Shown one piece after another: positions 1 through 7,162 of a stretch of 10,208 nucleotides of DNA (its first letter is position 1; the number at the start of each line of letters is the position of its first letter). The notes beneath the pieces are model-generated. The model worked only from the letters and a program-made list of their open reading frames with translations, was not told the DNA's origin and did not search any database. Source of the DNA: Candidatus Omnitrophota bacterium (GTDB taxonomy: Bacteria; Omnitrophota; Gorgyraeia; 1-14-0-20-64-10); assembly GCA_023248095.1 (NCBI GenBank), contig JAHFFF010000051.1, positions 1-10,208 on the forward strand, read 5' to 3'. Both the position numbers and the translations under genes were made by a program.

Positions 1-2888
1 GCGCGGATCTGTTGAACCAACCCCAAGATCTGCTCCTGGGTTTGAGGGTAATCCTCCGGCCTTTGTTCGAACGACAGCGCGCGATTCTCTCGGAGGTAGT
101 AGAAACTCACCCGCCGCGGCTCCAGTTGAAAGACCTCTTTGGCCGCCAGCGCGTAAAGCCTGAGTTGCAGCTGCTCATCCGATGTCGCTTCCTCCTTCGG
201 CCTGCCGGACTTGTAGTCGATGACCTCGACACCCCCTCCGGGCAGCGGATCCACGCGATCCACAATCCCCTGAATCAGGACATCTCCGAGATGGAGGGCA
301 AACGGCCTCTCAACGAACAGCGGTACGCCGAAGGACCCTTCATGCTTTCGATAGAATTGCGAGAGGATCTGCCGGCCCAAGCGCTGGTACTCTTTGTCCT
401 GATAAGGTTCTCCATAACGGCCCGGCGCATGAAACCGCTGGAATGAAACCAGCAGCTTCTGAAGCGAAACCACCCTGCCCTGCATGATCTGCGCATAGAA
501 CGTCTCGAGACAATCGTGCAGATCGATTCCAAAAAACATTTGCGGAGTGGACCGGACGGGAATCCGATAAATGTAGGCGTAGACGTACTTCAGGGGACAG
601 TAGCGATAGGTCTCCAGCTGGGAAAAGCTGAACCTCTCCTGAATAGGTAACGGGGCTTCTCTGCGGGGAGCCGGCTGCAATCTTCGGCTGCCGATCGCAG
701 AACCGACGAGCTCCCTGATTCGTTGCATCGCCTGCTCGAAAGCGGACCCATCCACTGGATCCAAGCTTCGGATCTCCTCCAGTAATTCCAGCAGCCTCCG
801 CTCCTCCAACCAAGCGGAGGGAATCGACCTCTTGCCCTCGGTTCCCGGCTGCGCTGCTGTCTGAGTCCGAACCACCTTCCCCTCCAAACCGGCCTCGAGG
901 ATCTCCCCAACAAAGAGTGACGGACGGTGCCGGGCCCGATCCTGAGTCATCAGGATCAAACCCCTTCTCGCACGGGTACAAGCCACGTAGCAGAGGCGCC
1001 TTTCCTCCTGAAGGTGGTAGTCTCCCTCAGGCAACGGCTCCTTCATCAACTCCACCGGAAACGAGACCGGCTCAGAGCGCCCCCGGGCGGGAAACCGACC
1101 CTGCACCAACCCCAGTAGGATGACCCAGTCAAACTCCAAACCCTTTGCCTGGTGAACCGTCATCAGCCGAAGGCAATCACCAGCAGAAACTTCTTCTTCA
1201 TCTGAAAAATCGCTGTTGGGGGCCCGCATAACGGAGTCCAGATACCAGAGAAAGGAGGCCAGATCCCTGCCCAGAGTGTAATTCTGTGCATAGCGATAGG
1301 TCAACCGGAGGAAACGCCCTAACCAGATCAACGGATCCCTCTCCTGATCGGTGGGCAACCGAAAGACCACCTTCAAAAAGCTCTTCTCGGCCACTTGAGG
1401 GACCAGCTGTTCTATTCCGGCCCTGAGGATATGCCCCCTCATCTGGGCCAACTCCTTCAGAAGGCGCTGGAATGCCGCTCGGGTTCCCTCCGCAAGGTTG
1501 AGTTCACTCTCCTTTCCGAGCACCTGCGTGATGGACAGGTCCCTCTCCTTAGCCGACCGTCCGACGGCCAGAAGATCCTCGACTGGAATCGCCCAAACAG
1601 GATGAGCCAGCAACCGAAACAGGCTGACGGAGTCGGAAGGATCCTGCAAAACTCGGAGGAAGGCAATCAGATCCTTAATCTCCGATCGTTCGAATAGGGA
1701 AGATCCTCCACGCACCGAGAATGGAATGCCGGTTTCCCGCAGCACCTCCACCAAGCGGTCCCGGTGAGCATGGGCGCGGTACAAGACCACCATTCGATCC
1801 CACCGCCGTTCGGACACCGGCTGTGCTTGATAAAGCTGACGGATCCTCTCGATGACCGCACTGGCCTCCCGCAGCTCATCCTGGCAGTTCATCACCTCCA
1901 CCGGAGGCCCGTCCGGATTGGCCGTCCAGAGGAGTTTCTGAGGATCGTAGCGATCGGTCCCATTGTGACGGATCAGCTGGTTTGTCACCTCGAGCAGGGT
2001 CGGCGTGGCCCTGTAGTTGCACGTCAGCCGAAGGGTGCGAACCCCCGGGAAGGCCTGCTTCATGAGCCAAAAACTTGCGAAGGAGGCCCCGCGGAATCGA
2101 TAGATGGCCTGGTCGTCGTCTCCGACGACGCAAAGATTCCCGGAAGGCCCAGCGAGCAGCTTCAGAAGCTCAATCTGAGCCACGTTGGTGTCCTGAAATT
2201 CGTCGACCTGGATGTACCGGTACTGCGCGCGCACCTTCTGAAGCAAGGCAGGCTGGTCACGGAGCGCTTGGATCGTCTGCGCGATGAGGTCTCCAAAGTC
2301 GAGGTTCCCGGCGGCTCGCATCCGCTCTTGGTAGAGATCATACACGCGGGCAACCTCCCGCGCCCGTTCCCTTTCCCGAGGATCCTCTAAAGCGCGCGCG
2401 TGGACCGCATATTCTGCGGGAGACAGGAGCTCATCCTTGGCTCGGCTGATAAACCGCAGGAAGCCCTCAATGCAGCTGGGCGGATCCGCCAGATTCCAGT
2501 GGACCTTGAGCCTTAGATCCGGCAGGATCTTCCGGAAGAAGACCCAAGACTCCGTTTGATCCAGGAGCCGGAAGTGGGCCGGAAACCCCAGCTGGATGGC
2601 ATGCTCCTGCAAAAACCGGTGGCAGAAACCGTGAAAGGTGAAGAAGGCCATCTCGTCGGCATGCGATCCGCACAGTCCCTCCACCCGTTCGAGCATCTCT
2701 TCGGCGGCCTTTCGGGAGAAGGTAAGACCCAAGATGTTATCAGGGGCCAGGCCAGGAATGGCCTGCAGGAGATGGGCGACCCGGTAGGCAATCACCCGGG
2801 TTTTTCCGGTCCCGGCACCCGCCAGGATGATCGTCGGGCCTTCCGTGGCGAGAACCGCCGCTTGTTGCTCTGCGTTCAGAGAATCCAA
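1..2888 (-). CDS. UvrD/Rep-type (SF1A) helicase fused to RecB-like PD-(D/E)XK nuclease, 3' end missing
   Basis: An open frame of 962 codons runs off the left edge without a stop. It predicts a 3'-5' DNA translocase/helicase joined to a RecB/AddB-type nuclease, a single-chain relative of AddAB/AdnAB end-resection enzymes. From TTG 2888 the motifs are: Walker A GAGTGKT (24-30), motif II DEFQD (229-233), motif III GDDDQAIYRFRGA (256-268), NYRATPTLLEVTNQLI (291-306), motif V TVHQAKGLEFDWVI (577-590), motif VI EERRLCYVACTRARR (628-642). The nuclease shows H791 in IDLHDCLETF, D877 in GIVDRVD, D891 and K893 in VIDYKSG, and QLQLRLYA (906-913). C764 in YCPLKY matches the first Fe-S cysteine of AddB/RecB-type nucleases; the other three would lie beyond the window. 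The start is uncertain: TTG 2888 gives the usual N-terminus (LDSLNAEQQAAV) but lacks a Shine-Dalgarno, while in-frame GTG 2948 and ATG 2969 also exist. It starts 10 bases after the lipoprotein stop. Family call is sure; physiological role (repair versus defence) is not. Confidence 0.93.
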   Translation of the reverse strand, partial: MDSLNAEQQAAVLATEGPTIILAGAGTGKTRVIAYRVAHLLQAIPGLAPDNILGLTFSRKAAEEMLERVEGLCGSHADEMAFFTFHGFCHRFLQEHAIQLGFPAHFRLLDQTESWVFFRKILPDLRLKVHWNLADPPSCIEGFLRFISRAKDELLSPAEYAVHARALEDPRERERAREVARVYDLYQERMRAAGNLDFGDLIAQTIQALRDQPALLQKVRAQYRYIQVDEFQDTNVAQIELLKLLAGPSGNLCVVGDDDQAIYRFRGASFASFWLMKQAFPGVRTLRLTCNYRATPTLLEVTNQLIRHNGTDRYDPQKLLWTANPDGPPVEVMNCQDELREASAVIERIRQLYQAQPVSERRWDRMVVLYRAHAHRDRLVEVLRETGIPFSVRGGSSLFERSEIKDLIAFLRVLQDPSDSVSLFRLLAHPVWAIPVEDLLAVGRSAKERDLSITQVLGKESELNLAEGTRAAFQRLLKELAQMRGHILRAGIEQLVPQVAEKSFLKVVFRLPTDQERDPLIWLGRFLRLTYRYAQNYTLGRDLASFLWYLDSVMRAPNSDFSDEEEVSAGDCLRLMTVHQAKGLEFDWVILLGLVQGRFPARGRSEPVSFPVELMKEPLPEGDYHLQEERRLCYVACTRARRGLILMTQDRARHRPSLFVGEILEAGLEGKVVRTQTAAQPGTEGKRSIPSAWLEERRLLELLEEIRSLDPVDGSAFEQAMQRIRELVGSAIGSRRLQPAPRREAPLPIQERFSFSQLETYRYCPLKYVYAYIYRIPVRSTPQMFFGIDLHDCLETFYAQIMQGRVVSLQKLLVSFQRFHAPGRYGEPYQDKEYQRLGRQILSQFYRKHEGSFGVPLFVERPFALHLGDVLIQGIVDRVDPLPGGGVEVIDYKSGRPKEEATSDEQLQLRLYALAAKEVFQLEPRRVSFYYLRENRALSFEQRPEDYPQTQEQILGLVQQIR

Positions 2889-2898
2889 GAGGACGGAA

Positions 2899-3636
2899 CT
2901 AGGAGGAGACCTTCTCGATGTCGAAGCGGAATTCAAAGTGGATTGCACTGTTGGGGATATCGGCCGCATTAAAATCCGTCTTGATATTGTGAATCAACAG
3001 ATGTATCGACGTGGCATTGGGATGTGGACGCGGAAAGGCAACATAGCCGTCATACGCAATCCCAGGGAAAACGTATCCCACCGCCAGGCGGACCTGCTTG
3101 ATCAAGTAATGCTGCTTCCTGCCGCCGCCGCCCCCTAATGCACTCGCCACCTTCAGCGGAGCCCCATACGGCCCGGGGGCCAAGTCCCCCGTCGTCTTTG
3201 CAAAGGCCCATAGGCTGGCCTTCGATTCATAGATCGCGGAGATGCTGTCCGCGGACAACTCCGAATACTGAATGTTCAAATTATCGATCAAAACAAAATC
3301 CTCGGGGTTGACCCGGATCTTCTTCCCGCTGAAGTTGGCCACCTTGATAAAAAAGACGAAGGTGTCTGGCGGGTAAGGGTTCTTTCCCGCGAAGGAACCA
3401 AAGACCTCTTTGTTCTCAAAGAACTTATCCAACTCCTCAGGGGTTGCATATCGGATCGTTACATCGATCCCCTCCTTGGACAACGAAGCGGTAGCCGGGC
3501 TCAAACGGATGGGGGTCGCGTTCATCTCCGGCAGATGGTACTCGATCTGCCCCTTGGGTCGTTCAATCGTGGAGAAACCACCTCGGCACCCCGCGATCCC
3601 TACCGCCAGACAGAGGAGCGCAATCCGTCTCGTCAT
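2899..3636 (-). CDS. Lipoprotein of unknown function
   Basis: This is a 245-residue secreted protein that I do not recognise. The N-terminus MTRRIALLCLAVGIAGC is a classic lipoprotein signal: charged n-region, hydrophobic core, lipobox I-A-G-C with the lipidated cysteine at residue 17. The mature part is rich in short alternating hydrophobic segments (for example VFFIKVANFSGKKI at 94-107, DFVLIDNLNIQYSEL at 113-127, YVFPGIAYDGYVAF at 188-201, AIHFEFRFDI at 231-240). This suggests a beta-sandwich of the kind seen in DUF4352-like extracellular lipoproteins; that is inference from pattern only. A glycine run (168-172) lies in a probable loop. There are no catalytic motifs and no cysteine pairs beyond the lipobox. 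Its ATG overlaps the stop of the preceding membrane-protein gene by 4 bases (ATGA, 3633-3636), which implies translational coupling and possibly a shared envelope role. The gene is intact, with codon use like its neighbours. Confidence 0.85.
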   Translation of the reverse strand: MTRRIALLCLAVGIAGCRGGFSTIERPKGQIEYHLPEMNATPIRLSPATASLSKEGIDVTIRYATPEELDKFFENKEVFGSFAGKNPYPPDTFVFFIKVANFSGKKIRVNPEDFVLIDNLNIQYSELSADSISAIYESKASLWAFAKTTGDLAPGPYGAPLKVASALGGGGGRKQHYLIKQVRLAVGYVFPGIAYDGYVAFPRPHPNATSIHLLIHNIKTDFNAADIPNSAIHFEFRFDIEKVSS

Positions 3637-4331
3637 GATCGCTTTTCAACCTGTGGGTTCATCGCGAAGGTGAAGAATTTCGAATGAAATTGGAGCTCCG
3701 GGTGGATCAGGGGACCCGCCATCTCCAGATCAAACGGTTCCCAGGGCTCAACGTTCTCTTGGCCCGATTCCATCAAGTTCATTCCTTCAAGCAAGGTTCT
3801 TAACAACTCGCCTCGCAACACCAGATGGGCCTGCCGGCCCTGCGTGAGCCATCCTTCCGCATGCAGACGAAGGAATCGACCGTGCAGCATCAGCTGCTGC
3901 AGAGTGATCTTTTTGAGTTGCCACTGAAGGATCGCAAACCCATCCGTCGTTATGGGCCCCGAGGAAAGCATCTCCTGGGCCCTGGGGCTGTGAATCCCCC
4001 AGGAACCGGGATCGATGCGGATCTCTCCAAGCTGCCACCGCGTCATCCAATACCCTTTCAACAACGCCCAAGGCTCGGAAAAAACCGCAACCTTCACCAA
4101 ATGGAGGCGCCCCGACTGTGGGACTCGGAGCTTCAGATCGATGAATTCGAACCTCCGCCAAGGAATCCATCTCGCCTGGCCTACCGTTACCTCCCAGCCC
4201 TGAGGCGCAGCCCCCAAGCGTCGACATGCCCACCCCGTCGGCCCGGTGACATCCCACGGGATAAATCCTAAAACGAACAGGCCAGCCAGCCCTCCGATCA
4301 GGACAATGCGAAACGACAGCCTCCGCTGCAT
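3633..4331 (-). CDS. Single-pass membrane-anchored protein, weakly AsmA/GspN-like, unknown function
   Basis: The 232-residue product begins MQRRLSFR and has one hydrophobic membrane segment at about residues 8-24, so the bulk should face the periplasm. After it comes a pattern typical of AsmA/TamB/GspN-type proteins: a small 'gene-product' helix (PTGWACRRLG), a strand (WEVTVGQARWIPWRRFEFIDLKLRVP, 46-71), then repeated amphipathic strands. The region is tryptophan-rich, with many W residues in strand-like positions (for example AILQWQLKKITLQQLMLHGRFLRLHAEGWL). I do not recognise a named family with certainty, and the AsmA/GspN resemblance is an inference from architecture rather than a match. 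It starts three bases after the winged-helix gene stop and ends in an ATGA overlap with the lipoprotein gene. Neither junction shows a strong ribosome binding site, so expression probably depends on coupling. No truncation is visible. Confidence 0.8.
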   Translation of the reverse strand: MQRRLSFRIVLIGGLAGLFVLGFIPWDVTGPTGWACRRLGAAPQGWEVTVGQARWIPWRRFEFIDLKLRVPQSGRLHLVKVAVFSEPWALLKGYWMTRWQLGEIRIDPGSWGIHSPRAQEMLSSGPITTDGFAILQWQLKKITLQQLMLHGRFLRLHAEGWLTQGRQAHLVLRGELLRTLLEGMNLMESGQENVEPWEPFDLEMAGPLIHPELQFHSKFFTFAMNPQVEKRS

Positions 4332-4334
4332 CGA

Positions 4335-4580
4335 CTATTTCGTCTCCGTTTTTACGGCCTGCCGGATCTGCATCAAGAGCCGTTCATCCCGTGTCAGCGC
4401 ATAGCCGGTCACGGCAGAGGTTTCATCCGCAGTCAACCATCTCTTCTCCTGTAGGTCCTTCAAGGCCTCTGCGATGAGCTCCACCTCTACCCCCACCCAA
4501 CTGGCGATCCCGCGGACTGTTTCAACGGCATGCGGATGTTCCTGGAAAAACCGCAGGATGCGGCGCTGAATCACGGTCAA
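4335..4580 (-). CDS. Small winged-helix DNA-binding-like protein
   Basis: This 81-residue protein has the size and pattern of a single winged-helix domain: helix 1 (VIQRRILRFFQEHP, about 3-16), helices 2 and 3 (VETVRGIASWVGVEVELIAEALKDLQEKRWL, about 19-49) and a short wing (ADETSAVTGYALT). It ends in a charged helix (RDERLLMQIRQAVKTETK) that could dimerise. The helix2-turn-helix3 spacing resembles MarR/ArsR-like folds in which the recognition helix is followed by a 'xLxxkgwl' strand. The TTG at 4580 is chosen because a GGGAGGG sits 7 bases upstream, and because TTGA there overlaps the stop of the HD-GYP gene. A GTG two codons later is the alternative. It may be a DNA-binding regulator or a protein-binding winged helix; the target is unknown. 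The tight coupling to the HD-GYP sensor suggests they act together, which is inference. Confidence 0.78.
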   Translation of the reverse strand: MTVIQRRILRFFQEHPHAVETVRGIASWVGVEVELIAEALKDLQEKRWLTADETSAVTGYALTRDERLLMQIRQAVKTETK

Positions 4581-6034
4581 ATCTTCACCCTCCCACTGCG
4601 GACCAAATCCATGAAGGCCTCCACCACCTTGGGATCAAACTGGGTACCCGCATGCGAGGCAATCTCCCGCGCCGCTTCTGAAATCGACATGGCACGTCGG
4701 TAGGGGCGATCACAGATCATCGCTTCAAAGGCATTGGCCACAGCTAGGATCCTCGCCCCCAGAGGAATCGCCTCTTTCTTTAAACCCTTCGGGTATCCCG
4801 TTCCATCGTAGCGTTCGTGGTGGTACAGGATGATGGGAACTGCCGGCTCCAAGACCTCCAGAGGCTCCAATAGACTCGCGCCTCGAACCGTGTGCTGTTT
4901 GACCTCGGCCAATTCTGCAGGCTCCAATTTGCTGGGCTTTCGGAGGATCTCCTGAGGAATTCCCAGTCGCCCCGCGTCGTGCAGCAGGGCGGCGTAATGC
5001 AACGACTTCTGCTGCACCGAGGGAACCTTCATCTCGCGGGCGATGGCCAGGGCAACCTCAGCCATGATCTTCGGGCTGGAGACCGTTCCCGGAGAATAGG
5101 TGTCCATACCATCCAGGATGGCACTGAGGCTGCGGATGGTACCCCACGTGACCCTCTCCTGGGTCTCGTACATCTGGGCGTTGCGGATAGCCACCACGGC
5201 CTGCTCGGCCAAGGTGGTCAGGATCTCTTGATCCAGCGCCCCGAAAGGCCGGCTGGGTTCAATCCTTCGAACCGAAACTACACCGATGCATTCCTCTTCC
5301 ACCAGAGGAACCACCATCATCCGTCCCGTCCAATGGGCCTTGCAGGTGGATGCCACTCGGCCCGCAATCCCCGACCCCAGTTTCGTTGGACGGGCATCGC
5401 CCCTGGCCCCCTTCTTCAACTCCACAACGGCTCTCGGTGTGAGGATCTGCTTCTCCCGGTCCATCAACCAGATGGTGCAGGCTTGAGCCCTCAAGACCTG
5501 ACAGCACAGACGGGCCACCCTGGGCAACAGCTCCTCGAGATCCAGGGTAGAGCTGATGAGGCGATGAATCGTATGAATCGTGGAGAGGGCTACACAGCGG
5601 GGCTGGATGGTGTCGGAAAGGATCTTCAACTCATCGGACCGCTCCACCTCTCGAACCGCAGCCCCGATCGTTGCCTCCGCCAATTCCAAGTGGGTGCGTG
5701 GTATCGCCTCTTCGCTGTGACACATGGCCAGAAATCCATGCACCTCTCCGTTCTGCCGCACGGGGAGGCAAACGGCGTACCTCTGAATAGGACAGACGAA
5801 TTGAACCGGGCCGGCAGATTGGCGCGAACGCTCCAGGGCTCCCAGGAACCGGCGTTCGCACTGGGTGCGGTTCTTCGCCGACTTCCGAACGAAACGGCAA
5901 GTCCGGCAGGCCACCGCGTAATCGAGTCTCTTCGGCCGGGCCCCTTCGATCTCCCACCAAATGGCCTTGGGCACCTGCCCGGTCAATGCCTGCCGCAACT
6001 GCCGGATCGCAGGGTTTTCAGTAATCTTCTTCAT
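4577..6034 (-). CDS. PocR-like / GAF / HD-GYP signalling protein with degenerate HD-GYP metal site
   Basis: The 485-residue product starts at ATG 6034; a TTG one codon earlier is possible. Three regions are visible. Residues 1 to about 135 hold a PocR-like ligand-binding domain with four cysteines (C43, C46, C59, C81; CxxC-x12-C-x21-C) followed by a strand pattern ending GFLAMC. A GAF domain (about 150-288) includes SSTLDLEELLPRVARLCC and GSGIAGRVAS. An HD-GYP domain (about 295-480) keeps LLHDAGRLGIP (350-360), YHHERYDGTGYP (404-415) and DRPYR. HD-GYP proteins normally hydrolyse cyclic di-GMP with two or three metal ions. Here the usual 'YTxGHSxRV' histidine is missing (TYSPGTVSSPKI, 312-323), the 'VADxxDA' aspartate is asparagine (VANAFEA, 432-438), and the HDxGK lysine is arginine. 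It may therefore be a ligand sensor or a weak enzyme. No membrane segment is seen, so it should be cytoplasmic. Its stop overlaps the start of the winged-helix gene (TTGA). Confidence 0.92.
   Translation of the reverse strand: MKKITENPAIRQLRQALTGQVPKAIWWEIEGARPKRLDYAVACRTCRFVRKSAKNRTQCERRFLGALERSRQSAGPVQFVCPIQRYAVCLPVRQNGEVHGFLAMCHSEEAIPRTHLELAEATIGAAVREVERSDELKILSDTIQPRCVALSTIHTIHRLISSTLDLEELLPRVARLCCQVLRAQACTIWLMDREKQILTPRAVVELKKGARGDARPTKLGSGIAGRVASTCKAHWTGRMMVVPLVEEECIGVVSVRRIEPSRPFGALDQEILTTLAEQAVVAIRNAQMYETQERVTWGTIRSLSAILDGMDTYSPGTVSSPKIMAEVALAIAREMKVPSVQQKSLHYAALLHDAGRLGIPQEILRKPSKLEPAELAEVKQHTVRGASLLEPLEVLEPAVPIILYHHERYDGTGYPKGLKKEAIPLGARILAVANAFEAMICDRPYRRAMSISEAAREIASHAGTQFDPKVVEAFMDLVRSGRVKI
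4588..4594 (-). promoter_or_regulatory. Ribosome binding site for the mini winged-helix gene
   Basis: GGGAGGG on the minus strand lies inside the last codons of the HD-GYP gene, 7 bases before TTG 4580. It is one of the better Shine-Dalgarno matches in the window and decides the non-ATG start of the small gene. Confidence 0.6.
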
Positions 6035-6041
6035 CAATCCT

Positions 6042-6047
6042 ATTATA
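6042..6047 (-). promoter_or_regulatory. Consensus-like -10 hexamer (TATAAT) at the dGTPase stop
   Basis: A perfect TATAAT covers the last codon and stop of the dGTPase gene. The A of the HD-GYP ATG (6034) is about 8 bases downstream, so initiation here would give a nearly leaderless message. No convincing -35 element is seen 15-18 bases upstream (best candidates are GC-rich or T-rich), and there is no extended TGn. It could be a weak internal promoter or chance. Confidence 0.25.
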
Positions 6048-7158
6048 CCCGCTCAAAGGGGTGAAACAGCTTCCGATACTCCTCCATGGCATAGCGGTCC
6101 GTCATCCCGGCGATGTAGTCACAGATGACCCGATGGATCTCCTCCTTGCCGAGGCGGTTCCGGGTTGTGTCCGGCAGCTGCTCCGGTTTGCGCAGGTAGG
6201 TCTCAAACAAGGCGGAGAGAAGGCGCTGCGCCTTATCGGCCATGCGGACCACGTGGTAATGATGGTACAGCCGAGTGTTGAGGAATCGCTTCAAGGGGGC
6301 ACGCAGCCTTTCCATCTCGGGGCCGAAGGCGATGATCCTTTCCCTCACCGATTGGGCGTCGGAAGGGCGCCGGATGCCCCGCTTGCGGATCCGCCGCTCG
6401 GATTCGCGGAGCAGATCCGTCACCCGCAGATCGATGAGCCTGCGGATGATCTGGTACTTGCGCACCTCCGGCCGGATGTCCGGGAAGCGCTTCTTCACCT
6501 CGCGATGAACCCGGCGCCAGATCGGAATCCCTTGAAGCTCCTCCTCTCGGATCAAGCCCGAGGTGATCCCATCGTCCAGGTCGTGATGGTCGTAGGCGAT
6601 CTCATCCGCCACATCCACCACCTGCGCCTCCAGGCTGAGATGGAGAGGAACCCGGTGCTTATTGAGCCCTTCCCGCACCTCCCACGTTAAATTGAGTCCT
6701 GGGAATGTGGGGTACCTTTCCTCCAACAGATCGACGATACGCAGGGCCTGCAGATTGTGATCAAAACCGCCGTGCCCTTTCATTAAATCCCGCAAGGCAT
6801 CTTCACCGGAATGGCCGAAGGGGCCGTGGCCGAGATCATGGGCCAAGGCGATCGATTTGGCCAGGTCGACGTTGAGGCGCAGGGTGCGGGCAATCGTCTC
6901 GGCGATCTGGGCCACTTCCAGGGTGTGGGTCAGGCGGGTGCGGTAGTAATCTCCCTCATGGGTGACGAAAACTTGAGTCTTATACTCCAGGCGGCGGAAG
7001 GCGGTGGAATGGATGATCCGGTCGTGGTCTCTCTGGAAGCAGGTCCGATAAGGATGCTCCCCCTCGCGATGGACCCTTCCTCTGGAATCGGCTGCCTTCA
7101 ACCCGAAAGGGGCGAGTGTCCGCCGCTCCTGGACCTCCAGCTGTTTGCGCGTCAACAT
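6043..7158 (-). CDS. dgt: dGTPase-family HD phosphohydrolase (deoxyguanosinetriphosphate triphosphohydrolase-like)
   Basis: The 371-residue cytoplasmic enzyme belongs to the dGTPase family, which hydrolyses dNTPs to the deoxynucleoside and triphosphate. The N-terminal signature is clear: LAPFGLKAADSRGR (15-28), HPYRTCFQRDHDRIIHSTAFRRLEYKTQVF (35-64). The HD metal centre is intact: H78 in RLTHTLEV, H107-D108 in ALAHDLGHGPFGHSGEDAL, and D185 in VDVADEIAYDHHDLDDG. Length fits the shorter non-enterobacterial group (roughly 330-390 residues) rather than the about 500-residue E. coli enzyme. ATG 7158 is chosen because the family motif begins right after it and it lies 4 bases past the HIT stop. The frame stays open upstream to 7344, but that stretch overlaps the HIT coding sequence and shows no family similarity. 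The substrate could be any dNTP, since many members of this group are not dGTP-specific. HIT and dGTPase adjacent suggests nucleotide-pool cleaning. Confidence 0.95.
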   Translation of the reverse strand: MLTRKQLEVQERRTLAPFGLKAADSRGRVHREGEHPYRTCFQRDHDRIIHSTAFRRLEYKTQVFVTHEGDYYRTRLTHTLEVAQIAETIARTLRLNVDLAKSIALAHDLGHGPFGHSGEDALRDLMKGHGGFDHNLQALRIVDLLEERYPTFPGLNLTWEVREGLNKHRVPLHLSLEAQVVDVADEIAYDHHDLDDGITSGLIREEELQGIPIWRRVHREVKKRFPDIRPEVRKYQIIRRLIDLRVTDLLRESERRIRKRGIRRPSDAQSVRERIIAFGPEMERLRAPLKRFLNTRLYHHYHVVRMADKAQRLLSALFETYLRKPEQLPDTTRNRLGKEEIHRVICDYIAGMTDRYAMEEYRKLFHPFERV

Positions 7159-7162
7159 CTCT

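Noticed and set aside
340..981. 213-codon minus-strand frame inside the helicase gene
   Set aside because: It is in another frame of a region whose helicase and nuclease motifs read through without a stop.
2901..2908. AGGAGGAG on the plus strand
   Set aside because: It looks like a perfect ribosome binding site, but no plausible plus-strand gene follows; it is the complement of serine codons and the lipoprotein stop.
4892..6064. 390-codon plus-strand open frame opposite the HD-GYP gene
   Set aside because: The translation has no recognisable motif, is low-complexity in places, and mirrors the codon bias of the real minus-strand gene; it is an antisense shadow.
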